Positions 10,415-24,053 are shown, counted from the first letter of the stretch. The stretch is DNA of 64,000 nt from Arabidopsis thaliana (GCF_000001735.4 NC_003070.9:21995971-22059970), one strand, 5' to 3'. Translations and numbers: made by a program. Notes: generated by a model from the letters alone, not told the origin.

Positions 10415-12633
10415 TAAAGATATACTTAAGTAAAGCAAGTGAGAAGCTTAGCATTGAAGTTTGAAAATTTGGGTCAATAATAATTATCTTGCTAGTGTCG
10501 CTAAAAATTTGGCAATTTAAAATAAAATCATTTTTATACAATCACTATCATTTCATGCATACTCGTTTTCAAGTTAAACTAAGATTAGCTTTTGTATTTT
10601 CCTTCCAAATCGATTAGGCTAAAAGGTTAATAAGGTTTTCAGATTAATATGGGGCGTCCTAAAAAAACATTCATCGGTTTAGTAACTGACGTATAATTGC
10701 TTCTTTGATTGCAAAACAAAAGTTTTTAGCAAAACGAAATATATATGTTTCTGAATAAGAGGGTATAACAAGACAAACTTTGGTAATCAATAGCGACTTT
10801 GACAAAATATTTCACCAGGAATTTTGTTCATTGGAGGGTGATTTAGCTTTTGTTGACTGGTTTGGGACTGCATGCTAATTGACAGAGGAAAACAACAACC
10901 CGACTTCAGAAAGTACCAAATAGCTAACAGCTATAACTGAGCCTAAAACTATGAAAAAACAAGACCAATCAAAGCTTAAAGTGATATTGCATCAAATTAA
11001 ACACAAACAATTTTGTCTACATAATTCTCAAACCCTTCACTAATTAGATGCTTTATATAAAAGATATCAACCAAAACGATTTTAGTATTTCAACTCCAGC
11101 CAATCAATATCTCAGAAATAATGTTATTTAGTATGTGACAAAGCATGTTCTAGTCTTTAGAGTCACTAGAGAGCCCAAATGGTGAAGTTTTTTGCAGTTG
11201 GATTGTTTTTTGCAGTTGAGTGTGTTGAAACTGTCAAGAAATAATGGTAAATGTGGAATATCTATCCAATGATCATTACATTGATGATTCTTGTTCCATA
11301 GATTTCTTCTCTTTTTTGTTCATGATAATTTATTTACAGATTGTGACATATGCACAAGTGTTGTGCAAAGAATTGAGAGATCCTCTTTTGTTGTATGTCT
11401 AAAACATTCTTAGTTTTATCGATCAAAGTAATTAAAGTACATGAACAATTTTATGGTATCTATGTTGTGGCTCAGCATCATGTGTTTACCAAATGTTCAC
11501 ATTTTCTTAAACATGCTCTTTTTCACACTCGGATCAACTTATTCAATCTTAACTTAAAATAGAGTATTTAAAACACTTACTGAGACAATGTTGTGTTTAA
11601 ACAGAAATGATATCAAACAACTGAACAAGCAAATGAGAGACACATATTTGCATAAACTAATAAATTTTTATGTTACTACTCCCAAATCAGTCCATGATGG
11701 CTAATTCTTCATCCTCATATGTATTATTCAAGCAGCTGTATAAACATAAATTTTTTGACTCAGAAGCTTAATTAAAATTTTGATCTTTACAGTTTTCGAA
11801 ATGCTTACCTCAGGATAAATAACAAGAGTAAATAAGGATTGCTTGAAGTTCAAGCCTCCAAGGTGTTGGACTCAAATTTGTGTTGGATTGAAGAATTTGG
11901 AAGATCGTCTCTCAATTGGGGTTTAAGCGAATTTTGATCAGTTGGGTAATTATCCAATCTTTTGGGGACTACGTTGGACGGTTTGTGGGATTTTATCTCT
12001 GAAAGCAGTGTTTTCATTGAAAAATTGGGAAGATCGATTGTCTCTTAGATTTTTACCAATTACATGAGTTGTGAGTTAATTAGGGTATCGTATCTGACCA
12101 GTTGTGTTTATGTTCTGCTTTGTGTTGTCCATTTTTTGGGACTATGTGTAAATATTATTACTTTCTAAAGCAAATATGTATCTAAATAAAAATAATTGAC
12201 TTAAGCCAAATAACAAAATTGACAAAACCAATTCCATTTATCCCATTAACCGGTTATAACGTTAGCAATCATAAGAAAAATAGAAATCACCTTAAGACTG
12301 CATCGTTTATAAAATATTTTGTTGGAAAATATTGAGGAAAAAATAGAAAATAGGATCGAGCTAAAAAAGGAAAATATCACTACGAGATCTAATTAAAAGA
12401 CCTCACAAGATTTCGGACGCGCATATTAGATATGATTTTTTACGCGTGTTTCACCAAATTATGACCGTTGTGGTGGCCTGTGGGATTGAGGAAACCTAAT
12501 CTTCTAAGTCTCTATATATTAAAGAGTCATCATAGCCTTCTCGTTGCACTTCCCATTACGATCGAAAGGTCTCTGCTTTTTTTCCTCTCTCACGATTTGA
12601 TCAAAGTTTCGTCTTCTCTCTCTCTCTCAAAAG
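10415..12633. other. Intergenic region upstream of AGL50
   Basis: I see no gene. Near 11880-12060 two similar phrases occur (GGAAGATCGTCTCTC and GGAAGATCGATTGTCTC), a possible transcribed leader or old duplication. The promoter and leader of the MADS gene occupy the right end. Confidence 0.4.
12512..12519 (+). promoter_or_regulatory. Probable TATA box of AGL50
   Basis: CTATATAT lies about 120 bp before the AGL50 ATG. The leader between them contains a CT-rich run (TCTCTCTCTCTC near 12618-12629) common in Arabidopsis 5' UTRs. Confidence 0.45.
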
Positions 12634-13485
12634 ATGGCTCCTCGTCAGAAGAAACCTAACAAGTCTGATGATGATGATGATTTGCGTAGGAAGAAACAGA
12701 GCTTTTTCAAACAGAGATTTCCAGGCTTTAAGAAGAAAGCCTCTGAGCTCTCTGTTCTCTGCGGCAACTCTGTCGGTTTCATCTGTTACGGTCCCGACAG
12801 CGATCTTCATGTTTGGCCTCAGTCTCAAGATCATAACCCACAAGCCCTACATGAGATCGTTGCCAAGTTCAATGCCTTGAGTGATGAGAGGAGGAAGAAT
12901 CATGCATGTGATCTCAATGACTTCCCTCATCATCTCAAGGGTTTGTCTCGTGAGGAGTTAAGGAAGCATCTCCTTCACCTTGACTCTCAATTACTTGGAG
13001 TCAGGGAACAAAAGATAGAAATTCTTAAGAAGACGCTCACGGGTTCTTCCGAAAAAGATGGTGCTAGGGTTTCAGAGAACTCGGCCATCTCCGATCACAA
13101 GTTGAAGATAGAGCCTCATTTGAAGGATATATTGTCGGAAGATCATCTAATTAGGGTTTCAGATAAGAAGCTGGGTTCGTGTGATGTATTTGACGAGTTG
13201 GCTTACGTGGTCCGCGGGTCAAGGAATTTGAACGAGAATGTTTCCAAGTACGAATCAAAAGATGCAGATAACACGGGACTGGATCATCTTGTAACTTTAG
13301 GCGGTGATTATCTTCAGGAGGCGGCAGCAGAACTTTACCAAACTTACAATCTAGGGAATTTTTGTGATGATCATGTTTGGGATCTGGAGTTTGCCTCAAG
13401 ACTACCACTACTTCATACTTTTAGCGATCCTCTCATGACCACCAATACTTGCCAAACGATGAGCACCGATATGATTTCAATTTGA
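12634..13485 (+). CDS. AGL50: Type I (M-type) MADS-domain transcription factor
   Basis: Nuclear DNA-binding protein of 283 residues encoded by one uninterrupted exon, typical of type I MADS genes. It matches AGL50 (AT1G59810) as I remember it. The MADS core is clear at residues 19-60 (RKKQSFFKQRFPGFKKKASELSVLCGN style, ending GFICYGPDSDLHVWP). The canonical MGRxKI start is replaced by MAPRQKKPNKS followed by five aspartates, so the N-terminal arm that normally enters the DNA minor groove is atypical. The rest is hydrophilic with no keratin-like K domain, as expected for type I. The ATG is the first in the frame and follows a CT-rich leader. Type I genes are often expressed in the female gametophyte or endosperm; nothing here shows its own expression. 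Confidence 0.88.
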   Translation: MAPRQKKPNKSDDDDDLRRKKQSFFKQRFPGFKKKASELSVLCGNSVGFICYGPDSDLHVWPQSQDHNPQALHEIVAKFNALSDERRKNHACDLNDFPHHLKGLSREELRKHLLHLDSQLLGVREQKIEILKKTLTGSSEKDGARVSENSAISDHKLKIEPHLKDILSEDHLIRVSDKKLGSCDVFDELAYVVRGSRNLNENVSKYESKDADNTGLDHLVTLGGDYLQEAAAELYQTYNLGNFCDDHVWDLEFASRLPLLHTFSDPLMTTNTCQTMSTDMISI

Positions 13486-13939
13486 TAACTTGATGACTAC
13501 GTTAGTGAAACATGTTTCTTTCACCTTTTCTCGGTGATTGATCATTTTTTAGTATCTAAACTTGTATGTTTGCTCCAACACAAATCTATTTTTGTAAAGT
13601 TTTGGTAGTGTTTTCTTGTTTATTATTGATTAATCAAACTTTTCCTTTCTTTCTGTTACTTAAATGCTGGGCTTGATAGTAGTATAAGAAATTTGTCCAC
13701 AAAGCACACCGCAAAGTTCCAAAAGCTAAAACCCTTGTACCTTGGAGTCTCTGCATGTGAGAAAGGAATATGAGAGTTAAAAAGAGTTTTTTCGTAAGAC
13801 ACCAAATCATCTACAATGACGATGAGCGCAACTTTCTATCAGTGAGCTTGCAAGCTAGCGTTCTTGACTTCAGAAATGTGATTATGATTAATAGTTGAGT
13901 TAATCTTCCTTACCAACTTTAAAGAAAGAAAACAATCAC
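13486..13939. other. AGL50 3' region and spacer
   Basis: It contains the presumed AGL50 3' UTR. On the minus strand near 13788-13830 a short frame reads LIVIVDDL, which resembles an NBS kinase-2 motif, but it lies on the wrong side of the RNBS-B relic and may be chance. No other feature was seen. Confidence 0.35.
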
Positions 13940-14440
13940 TATGTCATACATTCTTCAGGGGTTAAACATGTCGGATATGAAAGTAACCAAAAGAATCCTC
14001 ATTGAGATAAGCAAGTAATACCTTCCAACCTGCGAAATTGTTCTTGTCTGGTGATTCTAAACAGAAAGAATCTTATTCTTGTTTTAGCTCTTTTGTTCTA
14101 GACTAGACACTAGTGAAAGTGAAATTTCAAGAAAGGTTACAGGATCATACCTTTTGTTTGGTGGAAACAGAGGATTCTGAAATTCCTGGCTGTGGTCACA
14201 TACATACATCAATCACATATTTACTAGTTTCTAATGAGAAAGTTCAGCTTGGATTCAGTTCATCTTCTCTCATCTTTAAGGTCCGAACTATGTCCAAACT
14301 TTGGCAATATATTTCAACAAAGACTCTAACATTCTTATATGTGAGTATGTGACGTTGTATCTCAGTAACTTGCTCATCCAACTCTCTGCGAATATTCAGA
14401 TTCTTGATTCAGGAGCTCCCAAAACTTCGGAATTCCAAAT
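13940..14440 (-). pseudogene. NBS-LRR resistance-gene relic
   Basis: Read on the minus strand, scattered pieces align in order with the intact NBS-LRR gene at 589-1721. Near 14440-14345 the coiled-coil start reads SFGIPKFWELLNQESEYSQ, then a frame change, then RELDEQVTEIQRH (compare SFGVEKLWKLLSQE and EEQITELRD). Near 14170-14145 a stretch reading NPLFPPNK is followed by a donor-like GTATGA. Near 14035 an acceptor is followed by GWKVLL. Near 13968-13940 CLTPEECM precedes a stop. The intron between the PPNK-like and GWKVLL segments sits where it does in the intact gene. Most of the NB domain, including the P-loop, is deleted. It is too broken to appear as an open frame. Confidence 0.72.
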
Positions 14441-15628
14441 GACGTACACAATTGCCTAAAACACAAGTCTCCTGCTTAACCATGAATAGTTGAGTGAATC
14501 AAAATCTCACTGAACAACGTTGTACAAGAAATCAAAGTTCACGATCAAACTTACAAGCATATCCATGAAGATAAATGAGCGAAAACTAATTACTTGGCGT
14601 ATATATCAGTTTTGACGTTTGGAGCTGGGAAGAAAAATGAAACTGCAAATCAAATAATGTCACCACATTAAATTATTTCTGATCGTGTCATTATTCAACT
14701 GATAGCTGTTATTATTTCTGGTCAACCTCTTATTTGTTGTCTCTTAGTAAAAGTTTTCTTCTAGATTGAACAATGTTTTAAAATTTTGACAAGAAGAAAA
14801 ATTAATTGTTTACCGATTTAAAGACAAGAAAGATCTAAGTTAGTGTATATTTAATTAATGCAGCTTTAGTTTTTTTTGTTATTTGGTATTTTGTCAACAA
14901 TTTTTTTTTTATAATATAATGTTCATTCCACGATCTTCGGAATTGTGCACATCCGTCGTTCACCAACATAATTCAAAGGAACCAGCCAATTAAACTTAGA
15001 AAAATATTGATGCCCATGTCACAACAACGAAGACCGTTGAAACGACGGTGTTTTACACAGCCAACGAACAAGTCCAGCATGGCGGTTTTTGAGAACCAAT
15101 AAGAAATTAAATGTATTGTTTACTCTCTAGAGTAAATTTATTAATTTTTAAAGAATTCATAATATTCCATAAATTAATAAGTTTACTAGCAACAAAAAGG
15201 TCTGAAGTCTGTATCTGACGATCACGCGGCCTAATTGCGCGTGGCAATTTCTTCAACGCGGATTTTTTTTTTCCTGCCATTTCTTGCATCAACGCGGATT
15301 AAAAAAAAAAAAAAAAGTGTTTTCGGTAATAACCCGAAAGAGAAAATACGTATCGGAAAAAATGCAAAATTTTCAAAAACATTTAATTTTAATTTTAATT
15401 TCAAGCCAAATTCGGGAGCGACTTTCCAAAGACGAACAAAGCCATTGAAACGGAAGAGAAGGCTGCTCCTTTGGTCCTCTCTGTTTCTACCGTCGATTCA
15501 GATCTCTGCCTCTCGCAATCGAATCAATTTGTGTAACGAATCGACGCGAATTATAGTGGTGAAGAAGTCGACAATTCGATTGTTGTGTAAGTTGACGAGA
15601 GGATTGGATCGGTGTGAATTCCTCCTAA
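14441..15628. other. Spacer and 5' leader of ALA3
   Basis: A/T-rich DNA to about 15030, then a poly-A run (15300-15316) and a C/T-richer stretch from about 15420 that is probably the ALA3 5' UTR. The open frame at 15235-15645 runs through this leader and overlaps the ALA3 start in another frame; I do not believe it is a gene. Confidence 0.4.
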
Positions 15629-18600
15629 ATGGTTCGATCGGGTAGTTTTAGCGTCGATTCTTCGGCGACTCATCAACGGACTCCGTCTCGAACGGTTACG
15701 TTGGGTCATATTCAACCACAGGCTCCGACTTATCGTACCGTTTATTGTAATGATCGGGAATCTAATCAACCCGTCCGGTTCAAGGTACACCGGAGTCAAT
15801 TGATGTCGTGTATTGTTTCTGAATCGATTAGGAGATATGTGCATTGGAATTTGTGCTGTTTGGATTCATCGATCTGATTTTTTCTCTATTTTTTGTTTAG
15901 TCTGATGAATGTTTGATTAATTGTTTCAGGGTAATTCGATTTCTACAACAAAGTATAATGTTTTCACATTTCTGCCCAAGGGTCTGTTTGAACAGGTAAA
16001 TACGCTTGGTTTATCTTTGTTGCTTGGATCTAGACTAGTGAAGGGTTGTTAGTTTAGCTCCAGCATGTTATTTAGGAGTTCGTCTTTTCGGAACCCGAGA
16101 AGTTAAAATGTGAAATTTTCCTATGGAATTAGGATTAGAATCGTAAATGAAGTGACAGCTGATGTACATTTCCAACATTCGCAGTCCTTCCACAAGATTT
16201 TTCTGTTATTTTTAATCTTAGTTATAATGTGTTTCCTGACAGTTTAGGCGCATAGCGAACATATACTTTCTTGGAATTTCGTGTCTATCAATGACACCAA
16301 TAAGGTACGTTAAATCCAAAAGCTGTGTTATAATGTGTTACTATTCATATAACACTCTTGTTCTGGTTTGATGGAGATTTTGCTGATTAATTTATGAATG
16401 ATAGATGCAGTTATTAACTAGATAGATTTTTTTTGTCCTGCAGTCCTGTGAGTCCAATAACAAATGTAGCTCCACTGTCAATGGTGCTTCTTGTTTCTCT
16501 GATTAAAGAGGCTTTCGAAGACTGGGTAAGCTCGTCTGTTTTTCCTTTGCAGCAATATCCCATTTCTCCTTGTTTTAGAATATAATTGTCTCAGCGCTTG
16601 AATAATCTGTGCAAGTTAGTAGATGCGTTGGAGTCTCAGGACTCATTTGCGTCTCAACTACTAATTTTTTCTGCTGATAATCTGGTGCAGAAACGGTTTC
16701 AAAATGATATGTCCATAAATAATAGCACAGTGGAAATCTTACAAGATCAACAGTGGGTATCTATTCCGTGGAGAAAGTTGCAAGTTGGAGATATTGTCAA
16801 GGTTAGTCTTTCGTTGCTCTAAAAGAGGTGAATCTATTCATGATTAGAGTCATTAGACAAAATTCACTTTGGTTACTTTTATCTATTGCTGTGTGTTTCA
16901 ATGCATTTTTGGCATATATGTTTAGTTGTTTCCTGTTTGTAGGGCCTGCATTATAGTTGTTCTATTAGACTTCCACTACCTATATGTCTGTTATTGTACT
17001 GCAGTCAGCTACTGCTTTCCACCGTGATAACTTCTTCCCAAATTCTAGAGGCCAGCAAAGCATGATTTTTGTCAACTATTTTCTCATTTTTTCCTGGCGT
17101 TCTGTTAGGTTCTGAACTTTAGTTACCATTATGGTTCGTCAAGAATTTTTAGAACAGAGAGATAGATATAGATAGAGACCCACTTCTCAACCCAACCCCA
17201 GGATCCACCTAAGGTCATCTGCCTTTTTTTTTTACTTTCTTGGTACTTATACCACCGGCTGAGCTTGCTAATACAATCAGGATACTAACAGCACTCATTA
17301 CAGTATTAAATAACTGAGTAAAGCAACACTACGCGATTGCAGCCTCAGCTGCTCTTGAACTTTGCGTTTCCTTAGGTTGAGACACTGCTCTCTTCTTCCT
17401 TTTCTTCAACTTATCTTGATATCTATTTTTCCTCCACACGTTGACCCTGCAATAGTTACGACGTTCATGGGATTAACAATGTTTACAGCATACCTTCTTT
17501 GCATTATTTCAAAGACTTGTTACCTTTGAATTAAGATCTAAAATTGTTAAATAAGGTTATTGATTTTGCAGATAAAAAAAGATGGATTTTTCCCAGCAGA
17601 TATTCTTTTCATGTCCAGTACTAATTCTGATGGTATCTGCTACGTTGAGGTGCTTCTTTTGACAGCCCCTTTAAAATTATATAGTACTGTCTTCTTGTCC
17701 AGGGCCAAAGCTGTTATCAGTAGCATTATCTTACCTAGTGTGTGTTCATATGATTATTCCTTGTGTGTGCAGACTGCAAACCTAGATGGAGAAACAAATT
17801 TGAAAATAAGAAAGGCACTTGAAAGGACATGGGATTACTTGGTACCAGAGAAAGCTTATGAGTTTAAAGGTTAGCCTACGGCTTTGATTGTGGTCATGCA
17901 AGAATTTTTTTGTAGTAGATGTGAACCTTTGCAGTGACATGTAGTACTTAATTCTCTATGAATTGCATTGCAAATAAAGTTTATTGCTTCAGTTGGTTTG
18001 GCATATCTTGTCGAAAAATTAGAAATGAATCTAGCTGAAAAAGGTTCACCTGAGTCCGGTTACTATTTTAAGTTAACCTGCCAACTCGTTGCTTTTTCTT
18101 ATATCACAATCTGATGAACGGACAAGCATCACCAGAAAATGGAAGAAGAGTCTTATATAGCAGTCGATTCCATCATTTGTTTAGATGTTTGTCTGGCTCT
18201 TATGAAAAGAGAAGTTATTGTTAAATGCCTGGTAGAATTTTTCTATAATTGTTTATTCTGACAGTTCCTGTAGCTCATTTCTCTTACCGATGATTATTTT
18301 CTTGTCTCTTATCCATTTTCTTCTGCGTAAGGACGCGATTTTTCCTTTTTTCTGATGGTTCTTCATTTTATTCAACTTTTTTTTTATTTCAGTATGATTG
18401 TGTGGTAACCGTTAAATACATTTCTTCACTTTCTCCAACATCTCTGTCTTTTACCATGCAGGTGAAATTCAGTGTGAGCAACCAAACAATTCTCTGTACA
18501 CTTTTACTGGGAACCTTGTAGTCCAAAAGCAGACGTTACCTCTCTCTCCGGACCAGCTTTTATTGCGTGTATGATTGACTATTTCTGCTGTTGGCTGTTT

Positions 18601-21600
18601 TTTCTTTTCTGTCTTGTGTTTTTTTGCAATTTCATGATTTTCTTTGTCTTAGATAATGGTGATCAGCTTATGAGATATCTTGTATTTTTTGGCAACTTTT
18701 ATATCCTCGGATTTTAACAGTATTTTGAGCAGATTTCCATGCATGTTGTGCAGAGCCTTTTATATCCTTAGATTTAATAATATTCTGAGACGTTTGATAT
18801 CTGTATTATCAGGGATGCAGTCTTAGGAACACAGAATACATAGTTGGAGCTGTAGTTTTTACTGGTCATGAGACGAAGGTAAGCTGTCATGAAGCTTGTT
18901 TTATGGGAAACTAGCTTTGCAAACGTGCGTTTTTAGCTTTCAGGATTCATATATTTTAACCCTTCTATGCTTTCTACTTCGTTGTATAGTTACTATACAC
19001 ATAGGATCTTAAGCTATTCTATGGTTAATTCTACATATGTAGGTGATGATGAATGCCATGAATGCTCCTTCCAAAAGAAGTACGCTGGAAAAGAAGCTTG
19101 ACAAACTCATTATTACAATATTTTGTGTCCTTGTCACGATGTGTCTGATTGGAGCTATAGGCTGGTGTGATTTCTCGTCAATCTTGTGAATTATTAACTC
19201 CTGCTTCGATTTGTTTATGCTCCAGTTCTCATGGCCTGTTGTGGTACTGTTATCTATATTTGTTATTTTTACAGTTCAATTGTGACGGATCGTGAGGACA
19301 AATACTTGGGTCTTCATAACTCAGATTGGGAATACCGCAATGGACTCATGGTAAATAGTGTTGTATAGATGAAGTTGATTTCCTTCTACTTCTGGATTTG
19401 CTGTTTTTTACCAAATTGCTACCCTCTGCTGCTACAGATAGGATTTTTCACCTTTTTCACGCTAGTCACTCTGTTCTCATCAATTATACCAATCTCCCTT
19501 TATGTTTCTATTGAGGTATGTCTCTCCTAGTATCATCCTCTTCTAACTATCTGCACTACAAGGACTAGCAATTTGAATGATCTCTATTTTGTTTCCTTAC
19601 ACCCAGATGATCAAGTTTATCCAGTCGACCCAGTTTATCAACCGCGATCTTAATATGTATCATGCTGAAACAAATACCCCTGCCTCGGCCAGGACTTCTA
19701 ATTTGAACGAGGAGCTTGGACAGGTAGATATTATTCCATGCTGCGTATTGCCACTACTAAACCATGCCACAGATTGTTACTTGTATGATATAGATATCCG
19801 TTTCTGTTGCTAGTATCCCAACTGTTGCTAAATAATTATTTTAAAGATATACTTTGGTATTGTTCTCACTTCAGTTGCAATTACTACGGTATCATTCAGG
19901 TGGAATACATATTTTCCGATAAAACCGGAACACTGACAAGAAATTTGATGGAGTTCTTCAAATGTTCAATTGGAGGTGTAAGTTATGGATGTGGTGTCAC
20001 TGAAATAGAAAAAGGAATCGCTCAGCGTCATGGCTTAAAAGTTCAAGAGGTATTATATCTTTTCAGATGGTGAAGTTGATCTATGCCTTATGGTGCAATG
20101 GAAATATGTCTAATTTGCACCGCTGCAAATATTCTCAGGAGCAAAGGTCCACGGGTGCAATAAGAGAAAAAGGATTTAATTTTGATGATCCAAGGCTAAT
20201 GCGGGGAGCTTGGAGAAACGAACCTAATCCTGATCTTTGCAAGGTGGCTTACTTCATTCCCTAGATATTTGGCTTACAATCAGTTTAAGAATTGAAAATT
20301 GCTAAGAGGTTATAGGGTTTCCGTGAGAAATTGCGGTATGTTGTATTTGATAGATGGTCAGATCTGAACTTGTAAGGTTATAATTCGAGGCCTTTGTTCT
20401 GGGAGCCTTATACTAAAAATTACAGAATTGTTCTGACAGAAGCCTCTTATAATAAAGTTGTAGAGGTTTCACGTAGTTCCTTGGTTTTGGGTTCCGTATT
20501 TCTGCAGTGTCTATTTTTGGGCACACATGTGCACTATCTAATATGATTCTAACTTAAATTATTGTATTATTGACATTTTTAGGAACTGTTTAGATGCCTG
20601 GCCATCTGTCACACTGTCCTTCCTGAAGGTGATGAGTCCCCTGAGAAGATTGTTTATCAAGCTGCATCTCCAGATGAAGCTGCCTTAGTTACTGCTGCCA
20701 AGAATTTTGGATTCTTCTTTTATAGGTAATTCTCATTACATTTTAAATTCCAAAGATTTGAAATTGCTGGCATTAAATCTGACAAGATAAATTTACAATT
20801 TGTTGACTTGTCCCATGATTCCTTGTTCTAATTTATAGAGTGTTTTCTATAAGTGCTTTTGTTTCTCAAGTCTCTGGTAGTTTGTTTGACACTACTTTCA
20901 TGTATTTTCAGGCGTACTCCAACTATGGTGTATGTTCGCGAGTCTCATGTGGAGAAGATGGGAAAGATTCAAGACGTGGCCTATGAGATCCTAAACGTTC
21001 TCGAGTTCAACAGGTCTATATGACAGTGAATTGTTTGTTTATTTTCTTTACGTCATGATTTAAGCATACTAATTATATCTTACACAATGCACAACAGTAC
21101 TAGGAAGCGCCAGTCTGTTGTATGTCGTTTCCCAGATGGAAGGCTTGTACTCTACTGTAAGGTAATAGTTCTTTACATACTTGGTTCTATGTGTACTTCT
21201 GGATCAGTTTTTGATCATTGCTTGGAACATTGTCCACAGGGCGCTGATAATGTTATCTTTGAGAGATTGGCTAATGGTATGGACGATGTTAGGAAAGTAA
21301 CAAGAGAACATTTGGAACATTTTGGGTCTTCTGGATTGCGTACCCTTTGCCTAGCCTATAAAGATTTAAATCCTGAAACCTATGATAGTTGGAATGAAAA
21401 GTTCATCCAAGCCAAATCTGCATTACGAGACCGTGAGAAGAAGTTAGATGAGGTATACTACAATTTCTTACCCATATGTATTCTCTTGTTTGTAAACAGG
21501 AGTGAAAATGATTTTATGATTATGTCCTTAAGTAATGTGAATGATTGTATCAATGAATACATTTTTTTTAGTCGCCCAGGAAATAACTTATAATTTTTGA

Positions 21601-24053
21601 TGAATGTGTCGTGTCTTGATCTATGAAGGTGGCAGAACTCATCGAGAAGGATCTTATCCTCATCGGATCAACTGCGATAGAAGACAAACTTCAGGAAGGG
21701 GTGCCTACCTGCATAGAAACATTATCAAGAGCTGGAATTAAGATCTGGGTGTTAACAGGGGACAAAATGGAAACGGCTATTAATATTGCATATGGTATGG
21801 TGTGTCACAAACTTGTTCTTTGAGATCTTATTTCTTCTATCTCCCACTTTAATATCTGCTCTTTGATTCTGTTTTGCTACAGCATGCAACTTGATCAACA
21901 ATGAAATGAAACAATTTGTCATTAGTTCTGAAACCGATGCAATCAGAGAAGCTGAAGAAAGGGTAAGTGTTTTACTTTAGTTTTTCCTTCTTATGTAGGA
22001 TTTTCATGAAAGACAACCATTGTAGTTAATTTTTACTAATAAAAGCTTTTATTGTAGGGTGATCAAGTTGAGATTGCTCGTGTTATCAAAGAAGAAGTAA
22101 AGAGGGAGCTGAAAAAGAGTCTTGAGGAAGCTCAACACTCTTTGCATACCGTAGCTGGACCAAAATTGTCTCTCGTTATTGATGGCAAGTGTTTAATGTA
22201 TGCATTAGACCCGAGTTTACGCGTGATGCTGCTCAGCTTGAGCTTGAACTGTACTTCAGTTGTATGCTGTCGTGTATCTCCGTTACAGAAAGCACAGGTA
22301 ATTTCAAATTAAGTTCGTCTAGCCAATACCTTTTAAAGGGGTCTATATATTATTGTTCTAGGGCTTTTGTTGCCAAAATTGGTAATCACATATTTTCTTG
22401 GGTTTAAATTATGGCACTCATATTCAATGAGTAACTTGGTTCTATGGGTTCTTTGAACCGGCTTCTTAATTTTAATATATGTGATCTAATTTCAGGTGAC
22501 AAGCTTGGTGAGAAAAGGGGCACAAAAGATTACTCTTAGTATTGGTGATGGGGCCAATGATGTTAGCATGATTCAAGCTGCTCATGTTGGTATAGGAATA
22601 AGTGGGATGGAGGGAATGCAAGCTGTGATGGCTAGTGATTTTGCCATTGCTCAGTTCAGATTTCTTACAGATTTACTTCTTGTCCATGGACGGTGGTCAT
22701 ATCTTAGAATCTGCAAGGTTGAATTTCTCTTTCGCCACAAACACGCCTTTAGTTTTTTTCTGAAAGTTCTAACGATCTTTTTCTTCGCAGGTTGTCATGT
22801 ATTTCTTCTACAAGAATCTTACCTTCACTTTGACTCAGTTTTGGTTCACATTTCGAACTGGATTTTCTGGGCAAAGGTTTTATGATGATTGGTTCCAGTC
22901 ATTGTTTAATGTTGTATTTACAGCTCTTCCTGTCATCGTCCTTGGGCTGTTTGAGAAGGTACTAGCTTTTCTCGATCTCTACTTTATACAAGAGAATATT
23001 CATCTAATTTAAGACTTTTCTACATATTGTTTTGGATTGTATAATTTCATCTCTATGTTGTGCTCTTGCTAGGATGTGAGTGCATCCCTTTCGAAAAGAT
23101 ATCCAGAACTGTATAGAGAGGGAATACGTAACTCATTTTTCAAATGGAGAGTTGTAGCAGTATGGGCTACTTCTGCTGTGTATCAGTCTCTTGTCTGCTA
23201 TCTCTTTGTGACAACCTCATCTTTCGGTGCTGTAAATTCATCAGGCAAAGTATTTGGCCTCTGGGATGTTAGCACAATGGTCTTCACATGTCTGGTGATT
23301 GCTGTGAATGTGCGCATTCTTTTGATGAGCAATTCCATTACCAGATGGCATTATATCACAGTCGGTGGGAGTATTCTTGCATGGCTCGTTTTTGCTTTCG
23401 TATACTGCGGGATTATGACACCACATGATAGGAATGTACGCAGACAGCTTACATCTTCGGTTTTCTGATTTTTTGTCTTAGTTTTTTTCAACTTGGCAAA
23501 TCTGATTTCCTTCTTTTCTTGTCTCTGCAGGAAAATGTCTACTTTGTCATATATGTTCTGATGAGTACATTCTATTTCTACTTCACATTGTTGCTTGTTC
23601 CCATTGTCTCTCTTCTAGGCGATTTCATCTTCCAAGGGTACGTAAAACCGGGATATTCTTAGTACTACTTTTTGGCATTGACGAACATGTGATTATATTG
23701 CGAACGATTCTGTATAGTTATGACATGAGAGAATCTGTGTCTACTGATGTAGGGTGGAGAGATGGTTCTTCCCGTATGATTATCAGATCGTTCAAGAAAT
23801 ACATAGGCACGAGTCAGATGCAAGCAAGGCAGATCAGCTGGAGGTAGAGAATGAGCTCACACCTCAAGAGGCGAGAAGCTATGCGATATCACAATTGCCT
23901 CGGGAGCTCTCAAAGCACACTGGGTTTGCGTTTGATTCACCAGGTTATGAATCTTTCTTTGCGTCTCAGTTAGGGATATACGCGCCACAGAAGGCGTGGG
24001 ATGTGGCAAGGAGAGCCAGTATGAGATCACGGCCAAAGGTACCGAAGAAGTAA
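15629..24053 (+). CDS. ALA3: P4-type ATPase, phospholipid flippase ALA3
   Basis: Aminophospholipid-translocating P-type ATPase; the assembled product is about 1213 residues and matches ALA3 (AT1G59820). P4-ATPases work with ALIS (CDC50) subunits to move phospholipids to the cytosolic leaflet; ALA3 is known from the Golgi and secretory pathway. The CDS has more than 20 exons, the first 15629-15784 and the last ending at the TAA at 24051-24053. Visible motifs include LDGETN (near 17780), the P4 membrane motif PISLYVS (near 19490), the phosphorylated aspartate in DKTGTLT (19918-19938), the nucleotide-binding KGADN split by an intron (21163/21241), LTGDK (near 21752) and [11 protein letters not shown] (near 22545). 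Hydrophobic segments follow to the C-terminus. Small open frames inside the span are its exons read through introns. The gene is convergent with PP2A-1. Confidence 0.96.

Noticed and set aside
13788..13830. Minus-strand LIVIVDDL resembling an NBS kinase-2 motif
   Set aside because: It lies after the RNBS-B and RNBS-C relics in gene order, where kinase-2 should precede them; short enough to be chance.
15235..15645. 136-residue plus-strand open frame before ALA3
   Set aside because: It runs through a poly-A tract and the likely ALA3 leader and overlaps the ALA3 start out of frame; lysine- and arginine-rich low complexity, no domain.
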